Shown piece by piece: positions 40,028-48,053 of a DNA stretch of 64,000 bases. Position 1 is the stretch's first letter. Each line of letters begins with the position of its first letter. The position numbers and the translations under genes were made by a program. Under the pieces are notes generated by a model. That model did not search any database. It saw nothing but the letters and a program-made list of their open reading frames with translations, and was not told the DNA's origin. The DNA is from Flavobacterium sp. (GTDB taxonomy: Bacteria > Bacteroidota > Bacteroidia > Flavobacteriales > Flavobacteriaceae): assembly GCF_027490375.1 (NCBI RefSeq), contig NZ_JAIXYH010000047.1, forward strand, positions 1-64,000. Direction: 5' to 3'.

Positions 40028-41029
40028 ATGAAAAAATATTTAGAAAGAATATTGCCCGCTGATGATAATAAACGAAAACTGATTTCAGTCGGACTTACAG
40101 TTATCATTTCCGGACTATTAACAGTGTGGGGTATTTACGACATGGGAGAATATGGAATTGCTATGTTTATTTTCACACCTGTATTCATTGGTGCGTGTTC
40201 GTCGATTTTATACGGCCTCAAAAAAGAGTTAACAATGAAAGGAGCTTGGCAAATTGGCCTTCTTTCGCTTGGCGTTTTTACGGTTGGGCTTTTAGTGCTT
40301 GCCATTGAAGGTTTAATATGCATTGCAATGGCTGCTCCAATCGGACTTTTCTTGACTTGGATTGGAAGTTTAATTGGCTATGTAATCGTTAAGAAATCAC
40401 CCGATAACGCACCTACAACTATCCTAATTTTATTCGGTATCATTCCAACGATGGCATTTATAGAAAAAGACAACGAACCGACCTTGACTTCGGTTGTAAC
40501 CGCAATAGAAATTAACGCAGATCCTCAAACAGTTTGGAAAAACGTTGTTGAGTTTCCGCAACTTGACGAGCCAACTGAATTTATTTTTAAAACAGGCATA
40601 GCATATCCGATAAACGCAAAAATTGAAGGAACCGGAGTAGGAGCGGTTAGATATTGCAACTTCACGACTGGAAGTTTTGTAGAACCAATTACAGTTTGGG
40701 ACGAACCACGTCTTTTAAAATTTAATGTTGTTGAGCAACCCGAACCCATGAAAGAACTAAGTTTTTGGGATATTGACGCGCCTCACTTACACGACTATTT
40801 TGTTTCGAAACAAGGACAATTCAAATTAACAAAATTACCAAACGGAAACACACTTTTAGAAGGTACCACTTGGTATTATCACAACATAAGTCCAACATTT
40901 TACTGGCAAATTTGGAGCAACCACATCATCCACAAAATACACGAACGAGTATTGACACACATTAAAGTCAACTCCGAGAATGAAAAAAAACAGTATTTAA
41001 CTAGCTTATCACTTAACAATTCCCATTAA
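40028..41029 (+). CDS. membrane protein with C-terminal SRPBCC-like domain
   Basis: N-terminal hydrophobic helices, then TSVVTAIEINADPQTVWKNVVEFPQL...GVGAVRYCNFTTGSFVEPITVWDEPRLLKFNV. Confidence 0.8.
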   Translation: MKKYLERILPADDNKRKLISVGLTVIISGLLTVWGIYDMGEYGIAMFIFTPVFIGACSSILYGLKKELTMKGAWQIGLLSLGVFTVGLLVLAIEGLICIAMAAPIGLFLTWIGSLIGYVIVKKSPDNAPTTILILFGIIPTMAFIEKDNEPTLTSVVTAIEINADPQTVWKNVVEFPQLDEPTEFIFKTGIAYPINAKIEGTGVGAVRYCNFTTGSFVEPITVWDEPRLLKFNVVEQPEPMKELSFWDIDAPHLHDYFVSKQGQFKLTKLPNGNTLLEGTTWYYHNISPTFYWQIWSNHIIHKIHERVLTHIKVNSENEKKQYLTSLSLNNSH

Positions 41030-41056
41030 AAACACTTCTCATAAACATACCATTTC

Positions 41057-41090
41057 AACCTCGTTTAAGTCTTTTGAACGAGGTTTTTTT
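41057..41090 (+). terminator. rho-independent terminator
   Basis: aacctcgtt ... aacgaggtt followed by a T run, just after the 40028-41029 gene. Confidence 0.85.
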
Positions 41091-41311
41091 ATTGCATTAG
41101 ACAAGAAAGATTTAATTGTACTTTTAAACCTCAAGCTATTAGTTCTAAAGCAAGAACATCGGCTAGCGTAATGGCTAGTTTAGTGCAAATTGACAGTTTT
41201 GAATTACACTCAAGTGCAGTTATTCACATTAAAAGTTGTACGTAAATCCGCAATTTCGCGCATCTAAAATGGCATCATGTAGTTTAATAGAGCACGGTTT
41301 TAAAACAAAGA

Positions 41312-41821
41312 ATGAAAAATTTTACTTCAGTTTTTTTGGCAGTTTTCACGTTATTTTCGTGTAACCAAGTAGTAAATCACAAAGAAGACAATTCGGAAAG
41401 CGTTACAACTATTTCAGAAAAAAAAGTTGAGAATAAGGAAAAGGACACTTCTGAATTTTCAAAAAACAGCATCGATACAATTGTTTTTAAAGATCAAACT
41501 GCCATTATTATCGAACCAACCGACAGACGGATTGAAGAACGTATAAGAGAAATTGGCGAGGAAGATTTTTATACCGGAGCTGATGATTATATGTGGTACT
41601 TGAGTGAGTCGTATGAAACTTTTCGTAAAAACAATCTCCCTGTTCTAAAGATAAAAACAGATAAAATAATCAAGTTTGTTATGGAGAACGGAAATTATGC
41701 AATTGTAGATTTAACTAGAGACGATGAATTATGGCAAGTTTATCTGTTTAACCCAAGATTGAAACCTAAAAAAATAAGTATGACAGATTCGGAAAATGAA
41801 TTCAAAACTTATTTCAAGTAA
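41312..41821 (+). CDS. hypothetical lipoprotein
   Basis: MKNFTSVFLAVFTLFSCNQ: lipobox-like leader. Confidence 0.65.
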   Translation: MKNFTSVFLAVFTLFSCNQVVNHKEDNSESVTTISEKKVENKEKDTSEFSKNSIDTIVFKDQTAIIIEPTDRRIEERIREIGEEDFYTGADDYMWYLSESYETFRKNNLPVLKIKTDKIIKFVMENGNYAIVDLTRDDELWQVYLFNPRLKPKKISMTDSENEFKTYFK

Positions 41822-41921
41822 TATAATTACAGCCAACCCGCTCCATCACACAATCTATTTTTTTTATCGCCGGATCCTTAAAACCCAAAAATTGAAATTT
41901 AAAAATCTATATCTTAGCTAG

Positions 41922-42257
41922 GTGAATCTGAAAGAATCTATATACAGTAACTCCGAAGAGTTTGTGTCTTTATGTGAAAGTCACGAAGTTACTAGCTTGT
42001 ATGCATTTGGTTCGTCGACAACTGATAAATTCAATGAGAGTTCAAGCGATATCGATCTGTTGGTAGAAGTCAACACAAAAGATCCGATAAAACGAGGTGA
42101 AATCTTGATGGATTTATGGGATAAATTTGAAAAATTGTTTCAAAGAAGAGTTGATCTGCTGACAAATTCCTCCATAAAAAATCCAATCCTTCGGAAAAGT
42201 ATCGATGCATCAAAAGTTTTAATCTATGACGGAAAAAAGCGAAAAGTATCTTTCTGA
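41922..42257 (+). CDS. MNT-domain nucleotidyltransferase (MntA-type antitoxin)
   Basis: YAFGSSTTDKFNESSSDIDLLVEV: GSX10DXD signature; GTG start. Confidence 0.88.
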   Translation: MNLKESIYSNSEEFVSLCESHEVTSLYAFGSSTTDKFNESSSDIDLLVEVNTKDPIKRGEILMDLWDKFEKLFQRRVDLLTNSSIKNPILRKSIDASKVLIYDGKKRKVSF

Positions 42258-42567
42258 TATTTTGATGGCAATTGATTTAATTGCTGAGTTTACGACTGGA
42301 ATTGATTTTACCTCGTATGAAAATGATAGAAAAACGCAAAGTGCAGTCGAAAGACAATTGGCAATCATTGGCGACGCACTAAACCAATTCAAAAAAATAG
42401 AGCCATGCATTTAAATTTAAAACGATAAACAAATTGTTTCCTTTAGAAATCGATTAGTGCATGCTTACAACAGCATAGACAATGCCATAGTTTGGGCAAT
42501 TCTACATAATCACTTAGTACCACTGAAATTCGAAATTCAAATGTTGATTCAAAATAAAGGTATGTAA
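42226..42567 (+). pseudogene. HEPN-domain toxin (HepT/DUF86 type), interrupted by two in-frame TAA codons
   Basis: Frame from ATG 42226 meets TAA at 42412-42414 and 42418-42420, then continues in the same frame as NDKQIVSFRNRLVHAYNSIDNAIVWAILHNHLVPLKFEIQMLIQNKGM*; RNRLVHAY is RX4HXY. Confidence 0.85.
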
Positions 42568-42886
42568 AGCACCTTGTCTTGTATCTCACCGAACAGCAAA
42601 CAATGCCTCCGCAAAACGTATTCTTCAAAAACGCTAGAATGACCACTTCGTTTAAGCACTTTTAAGAAAATACATTAAGAACTTCAAGAACCAAAAACAA
42701 AACCTCGTATTTCAAATTTCCCTTTCAATCCACATCAAGACTGTTGTTGTAAATCGTATAGCGCTCATTTTTAATTAATTACATTAAAACCAAACGAATG
42801 CCGTAAGTGTTTAGCGGAATCGTGTAATACCCACCCCTTCAAATCGGTTCATCTTTGTGGTAGACATTCTCTAAACTACTATACCG

Positions 42887-43069
42887 ATGAAAAAATCCAC
42901 TTTACAAACTGTACTGCTCCTATTTTCAATGTCGTTTTTGTTTAATTCCTGCGAATTAATCGGCGGAATTTTCAAAACAGGCATGGGCATTGGCGTGTTT
43001 TTAACGCTGGTAATTCTTGTGATCATCATTTTTGCGATAAGGAGATTTGGAAACAAAAAGAGCAATTAG
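42887..43069 (+). CDS. small lipoprotein-like membrane protein
   Basis: 60 aa: lipobox LFNSC plus one hydrophobic helix. Confidence 0.6.
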   Translation: MKKSTLQTVLLLFSMSFLFNSCELIGGIFKTGMGIGVFLTLVILVIIIFAIRRFGNKKSN

Positions 43070-43096
43070 TTTTTATAAATTTTTAAATAGTTTACA

Positions 43097-43696
43097 ATGG
43101 ATCATTCAAAATCAAACACAGGTGGCAACCAAAAAAGCAACAGTTCAAAATCGAGCAGTGCCGAAGGAAGCCAGAAAGGAACCGCCAATCGCGGGATGAA
43201 ATCGTCGCAATTACTAGAGTTGTTCGAAGATGAGTTAAAAGACATTTATTGGGCGGAGAAAGCACTTACAAAGGCGCTTCCAAAATTGATTAAAAACGCG
43301 ACATCAACAGAACTCGTCGACGCACTTACCGCGCATTTAACCGAAACCGAAGAGCAAGTTAGCCGTGTCGAACAAGTATTTGAGCTGCTCGGAAAAAAAG
43401 CAGTTGCCAAGAAATGCGAGGCAATGTCGGGTTTGTTGCAAGAAGGCGAGGAGATTATGGAAGAATGCGAAGCCGGCGCTATGCGTGACGCAGGCATTAT
43501 ATCTGCCGGACAAAAAGTCGAGCATTACGAAATTGCCACCTACGGAACTTTACGCCAATTTGCCGAAACCCTTGGACTAACAGCAGCTGCAAAATTATTG
43601 CAAACCACGCTCGACGAAGAAAAAGCTGCGGATGAAAAACTGACACAGATTGCGGTAACTGCCGTTAACATCGAAGCAGCAGAAAGCGAAGCCTAA
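43097..43696 (+). CDS. DUF892 ferritin-like protein (YciE/YciF family)
   Basis: LELFEDELKDIYWAEKALTKALPKLIKNATS...HLTETEEQVSRVEQVFELLGKKA. Confidence 0.93.
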   Translation: MDHSKSNTGGNQKSNSSKSSSAEGSQKGTANRGMKSSQLLELFEDELKDIYWAEKALTKALPKLIKNATSTELVDALTAHLTETEEQVSRVEQVFELLGKKAVAKKCEAMSGLLQEGEEIMEECEAGAMRDAGIISAGQKVEHYEIATYGTLRQFAETLGLTAAAKLLQTTLDEEKAADEKLTQIAVTAVNIEAAESEA

Positions 43697-43731
43697 AAAT
43701 TTAAATTCAAGAGTTTTCGTTTTATTCGTAT

Positions 43732-43771
43732 AACAGGTACTTCAGTGTTTTTAAACATTGGGGCGCCTGTT
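43732..43771. terminator. imperfect hairpin downstream of the DUF892 gene
   Basis: AACAGGtacttCAgTGTTTttAAACAtTGgggcgCCTGTT. Confidence 0.4.
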
Positions 43772-43926
43772 GGCGTTTATCACAACTCTTTTTGGAGAAG
43801 CTAGTCCCGATAGCCATCGGGATCGTGACGTTCGCCATTTTACGTGTCTTTTTCGAGAAGCTAGTTCCGATAGCTATCGGAATCGATAAATTCACCACTT
43901 TACGTATCGTTTTGTCCTACTGAAGC

Positions 43927-44067
43927 CACGTATCGTCGTTGCCTGAGCTTGTCGAAGGCCAGTGCAATTTTTTGGTGGCTTGACACGTTCTGTGTTTTCT
44001 TCAACGGTTCTATATTTCGAAATAATCTGTGAACTTCGGTGTTTTCTGTGCGCTATAAAAGCTGGTA
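43927..44067. repeat. ~140 bp direct repeat, copy 1
   Basis: cacgtatcgtcgttgcctgagcttgtcgaaggc...gtgcgctataaaagctggta, near-identical to 44242-44381. Confidence 0.9.
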
Positions 44068-44241
44068 CCTGAGCGGGTCGAAGGCAGCGTAATGAAGGGG
44101 TTAACCGCAAAGGACGCGAAGATTTACGCAAAGGTCGCAAAGCGGAATGGAGGATTGAGATTAGAGTATTAGGTACTGAAATTTGAGTATTAAGATTTTG
44201 ATGATTTCACCAATTTACGTATCATCTTCCCAACCTTATCT

Positions 44242-44381
44242 ACGTATCGTCGGTGCCTGAGCTTGTCGAAGGCTGGTGCGATTTATTGGTGGCTTGACAC
44301 GTTCTGTGTTTTCCTCAACGGTTCTATATTTCGAAATAATCTGTGAACTTCGGTGTTTTCTGTGCGCTATAAAAGCTGGTA
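44242..44381. repeat. ~140 bp direct repeat, copy 2
   Basis: Only a handful of differences from copy 1; a partial third copy is at about 44469-44545. Confidence 0.9.
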
Positions 44382-44740
44382 AGTGAGCTTGTCGAAGGCT
44401 AATGGAGATTTGAGTATTAAGACTTTGTGACGTTCACCACTTGACGTTTCATTTTCCCAAACAGACCCGCGTATCGTCGGTGCCTGAGCCTGTCGAAGGC
44501 CAGTGCAATTTTTTTTCGACTTAACACGTTCTGTGTTTTCCTTACCAGCCCAAACATGCTACTAATTTCTGCCGGTTTCAGTGGTTTCTGTGTGCGAAAA
44601 AAAGAAACGGCTTGCGCATGTCAAAGGTTCAGCCTGTAAATTCACCAAGAAGAATTTTTAAAATCTTTAATCCATATGCGCGTAAAATTCAGTTAAACTA
44701 CCCGAATTTTATAGCTTTATTTTTACTTAGTATCAAAACC

Positions 44741-45214
44741 ATGAACACAGATCTCGCTAACCGACTCCAAGAAGTATTACTCAACGGCAGGTGGATTGCC
44801 AATACTAATTTTAAAGAACAAATTACCAGCGTTACTTGGCAACAAGCCACACAAAAAGTTGGTAATCTCAATACAATTGCGCTGCTTACCTTTCATATTA
44901 ATTACTATCTCAAAGGTTTAAATCAAGTTTTTAATGGTGGAATTCTTGACATTAAAGATAAATACAGCTTCGACATGCCAGAAATTAGCAGTGAAAACCA
45001 CTGGAATCAATTGGTTCAAGAGTTTTTAAGCAACGCCGAAAAGTTTATTCAGCATGTGCAAGCACTCGACGAAACTACATTAAATCAAGCCTTTGTGAAA
45101 GAAGAATACGGCAGCTATCACCGAAATATCGAAGCACAAATTGAACACAGTTACTATCATTTAGGACAGATTTCGTTGTTGAAAAAGCTGATTATCCAAG
45201 ATCAAAACCAATAA
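44741..45214 (+). CDS. DinB/DUF1572-like protein
   Basis: MNTDLANRLQEVLLNGRWIANTNFKEQI...LLTFHINYYLKGLNQVF...HRNIEAQIEHSYYHLGQISLLKKL; conserved His at DinB-like positions. ATG 44741 preferred over 44612. Confidence 0.8.
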   Translation: MNTDLANRLQEVLLNGRWIANTNFKEQITSVTWQQATQKVGNLNTIALLTFHINYYLKGLNQVFNGGILDIKDKYSFDMPEISSENHWNQLVQEFLSNAEKFIQHVQALDETTLNQAFVKEEYGSYHRNIEAQIEHSYYHLGQISLLKKLIIQDQNQ

Positions 45215-45338
45215 GAAATCACAGCTGTAACGTATTGTAATACAAATGACTGTAAACGGTATCCGATTTTTCTAAATTTGAGTTACATTCGTTTCATCGT
45301 GTAAGTATTGTTCCATCAAACACGCTCATTAACAGCAA

Positions 45339-45896
45339 ATGCAACTAAAACAGCCCAATCCCATTCTTATCGAAACGCCAAGAATGAACCTAATCGGTTA
45401 TTCTGTAGAAGAAATCTCATACATTTTCGAAAAATTCGAGAAATCCGACATCATGAAAGTACTCGGCCATCGAAACGAAGCCGACTTCCAAAGTGAGCTC
45501 TCTAAACACCAAAACGGTTACGCTACCTACAACAGAAGTTTTCTCATGTTTTTGCTGTGCGACAAACCAACACAGCAGGTTATTGGTCGCTGTGGACTGC
45601 ACAACTGGAATAAAGAACACAAGCGCGCAGAAATTGGATACAGCATGTCCGACGAGCGTTTTAAACAAAAAGGACTCATGTCGGAAGCCGTTGCAGCGAT
45701 AATTCACTACGGTTTTCATACATTGCAGTTAAACCGAATAGAAGCCTTAGTGGGAAGTGAAAACGTCGCGTCCTTGAAAATAATTGAAAGTCAGAATTTT
45801 ATAAAAGAAGGTGTGCTACGCGATCATTACGCGGTGGGCGATGGCTATGAAGATTCTATCGCGTTTTCGTTGTTAAGAAGGGAATATTTTGAGTAG
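45339..45896 (+). CDS. GNAT-family N-acetyltransferase (RimJ/RimL type)
   Basis: IGRCGLHNWNKEHKRAEIGYSMSDERFKQKGLMSEAVAAIIHYGFHTLQLNRIEALVGSENVASLKIIE. Confidence 0.92.
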   Translation: MQLKQPNPILIETPRMNLIGYSVEEISYIFEKFEKSDIMKVLGHRNEADFQSELSKHQNGYATYNRSFLMFLLCDKPTQQVIGRCGLHNWNKEHKRAEIGYSMSDERFKQKGLMSEAVAAIIHYGFHTLQLNRIEALVGSENVASLKIIESQNFIKEGVLRDHYAVGDGYEDSIAFSLLRREYFE

Positions 45897-46000
45897 CTGC
45901 AACATACATGTTTTTTTTGCATCAAAAGTTATTTAACTTAATCTTGAGTAATTAAAACATGTATCTTTAACGTTAAAATGCGTTTAATTGCAATGGAGTT

Positions 46001-46603
46001 ATGAAAAAATGGTTGCTTGTCTTACTAATTCTTGCGTCGTCAAATTTGTTTGCACAGTATTCGGATAAATATGCCAAATATCTTGTCGAATTGAGGAAAA
46101 ATACTGTAATCGACAAAAAAGATCGAGAAGTTTATAACCTTCTTGAGGCATTTTATAACGACTGTTTGCAGGCAGACGACGGAGCATTAAAAACCGAAAC
46201 CTCTCGAAAAATAAATGAGTTTTACAATAATCCAAATTCAAAGAACAAATCAATCTTTAATATGTTTTTTGCATACCAAAATCATATTTCAGAAACAGCA
46301 GCTGCAGGAAAAGAGCCAGATTCTAGATTTCAAGTTGATATCATAAACGACTTAGAAAAGGAAATAATCAGCATCTACGGTACTGTTCCAACTATAGTTT
46401 TTATCTACAAAGCTGAGGCATTAAATTCTAATCGTCAATTTGCAGAAGCTGCTGAGGTAATTTCTAAAGGCTTGCAACTTTTTCCAAATTCAATACCTTT
46501 AAAGGTGTATAAATACATGGATTCTAAAGAGTTAAATCTGAAAGCTGATTTACTAAAAAATCACTCGCAACATTGGATGGTAAAACAATTTGAAATCAAG
46601 TAA
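46001..46603 (+). CDS. secreted hypothetical protein
   Basis: Signal peptide MKKWLLVLLILASSNLFAQ; helical, TPR-like C-terminus. Confidence 0.75.
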   Translation: MKKWLLVLLILASSNLFAQYSDKYAKYLVELRKNTVIDKKDREVYNLLEAFYNDCLQADDGALKTETSRKINEFYNNPNSKNKSIFNMFFAYQNHISETAAAGKEPDSRFQVDIINDLEKEIISIYGTVPTIVFIYKAEALNSNRQFAEAAEVISKGLQLFPNSIPLKVYKYMDSKELNLKADLLKNHSQHWMVKQFEIK

Positions 46604-46625
46604 TTCTACTTTTTCACAACACACT

Positions 46626-47138
46626 TTACCTCCTTCGCTTTCGCCATTCCCAAGGTGCTACAGGATTCGGATCACTCCAAACACCACGCCTTTGCTGCCG
46701 AGCACTGTGTTCCAATTGCGCATATTCACTGCTTTTCGAGTGTTTTTTGTAATGCCAAGCCAGACCATTTTTCACCAAAGCTTTATTAACATTCAAGCCG
46801 TTAGGTAAAATCACTTCGGCAATTAAACGTTTGTAGCGGTCGTATTTATTTTTCGACTGTAACTGCACAAATTTTCCGTAGCACAAATTCGATGCAAATT
46901 GTTTTGCTTTGGTTCCAAACGCCTGTTTTTTCTCAGGGCAGTCAATGTGTTCGAGTCGTACCACTTGTGCGCGGCCGTTCATTAAAACCACAAAAGTGTC
47001 GCCGTCTTTAATACCAATCACTTTATAACTTCTCGTTTTTGTTGTTAAGTTTTTAATTGAACGAGCGTCTTCCGAGCTGTCGGTAGCGTAACCAATCAAT
47101 ACAGAAAGTAAGCAAAGTACGTACAGTTTTTTTCGCAT
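46626..47138 (-). CDS. secreted thermonuclease/SNase-like nuclease
   Basis: VIGIKDGDTFVVLMNGRAQVVRLEHIDCPEKKQAFGTKAKQF...DRYKRLIAEV...LVKNGLAWHYKKHSKSSEYAQLEHSARQQRRGVWSDPNPVAPWEWR. Confidence 0.95.
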   Translation of the reverse strand: MRKKLYVLCLLSVLIGYATDSSEDARSIKNLTTKTRSYKVIGIKDGDTFVVLMNGRAQVVRLEHIDCPEKKQAFGTKAKQFASNLCYGKFVQLQSKNKYDRYKRLIAEVILPNGLNVNKALVKNGLAWHYKKHSKSSEYAQLEHSARQQRRGVWSDPNPVAPWEWRKRRR

Positions 47139-47238
47139 TAGTTTGAATTCGATTTTTAGAGCAGTTGCGTTGCAAAGTACTGCATTTTGCGAACGATTTT
47201 CTAGGAAACGTTTGCCCGCGGCCGCGATAGCAGTGAAA

Positions 47239-47333
47239 ATAAATGCGTGGCAGTGGCTTGTGGAGGCATTTTTAGCTAGCGACCAACGGAAGCTGGGCGA
47301 AAAATAGCCGAAACTGCTGCTGCAAGCGTTTAT
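47239..47333. repeat. hairpin element related to 21401-21474
   Basis: AATAAATGCGTGGCAG pairs imperfectly with CTGCTGCTGCAAGCGTTTATT; loop GCGACCAACGGAAGC resembles GCGACCAGCGGAAGC at 21431-21445. Confidence 0.55.
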
Positions 47334-47607
47334 TGAAACGAACAGCGCGAAATGCCGCCCAAATAAAAGATTTACTTGTTATTTTTTGGGCAGCTCTTCC
47401 GGCTTTCGGCTGTATCTTTTTGTTCTGCTTCGCGCCACAAAAAGGATGCCGCCTCTATCCGGGCTGCGAAAATCGTTACCAGAAAATAAGATGAATTCAC
47501 AGTCTACGTTACGTTTTTGGAGACGTTTGTCCCGATAGCTGTCGGAATCGATAATTTCACCACTAAACGTATCGTTTTCCCACCCTAACCCAATCATCGC
47601 CGGTACC

Positions 47608-47985
47608 TGAGCTTGTCGAAGGCTAATGGAGATTTTTGTATTAAGACGTGAGTATTAAGACTTCGTTACGTTCACCACTATACGTATCATTTTTTGGGAA
47701 GCTAGAAGCTAGAAAATAGACTCCGCGGCGTTCGCCACTATACGTATCGCTTTACCCAACTGAACCCACAATTCGTTGGTGCCTGAGCCTGTCGAAGGCT
47801 AATGGAGATTTTTGTATTAAGATTTGAGTATTAAGACTTCGTTACGTTCACCACTATACGTATCATTTTTTGGGAAGCTAGTCCCGATAGCCATCGGGAT
47901 AGAAGCTAGAAGCTAGACTCCGCGACGTTCGCCACTATACGTATCGTTTTGCCCAACCCAACGCACGTATCGTGGGTGCCTGAGG
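47608..47985. repeat. two tandem copies of a ~180 bp modular repeat
   Basis: ctgagc(t/c)tgtcgaaggctaatggagatttttgtattaaga...ttcgttacgttcaccactatacgtatcattttttgggaagctag at 47608 and 47783, each followed by a ...cgttcgccactatacgtatcg(c/t)ttt module. Confidence 0.85.
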
Positions 47986-48027
47986 TTGTCGAAGACCAAT
48001 CTCTCAATCTCAAAATCTTCAAAGAAA

Positions 48028-48048
48028 ACGCCCCCAAGTGGAGGCGCT
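48028..48048 (-). terminator. rho-independent-like terminator of the DUF349 gene
   Basis: Minus strand GCGCCTCC-ACTT-GGGGGCG followed by TTTTCTTT. Confidence 0.65.
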
Positions 48049-48053
48049 TTCTA

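Noticed and set aside
41095-41225. Possible small gene remnant (SKARTSASVMASLVQIDSFELHSSAVIHIKSCT)
   Set aside because: Protein-like, but short, with no start and no family I recognise; insufficient evidence.
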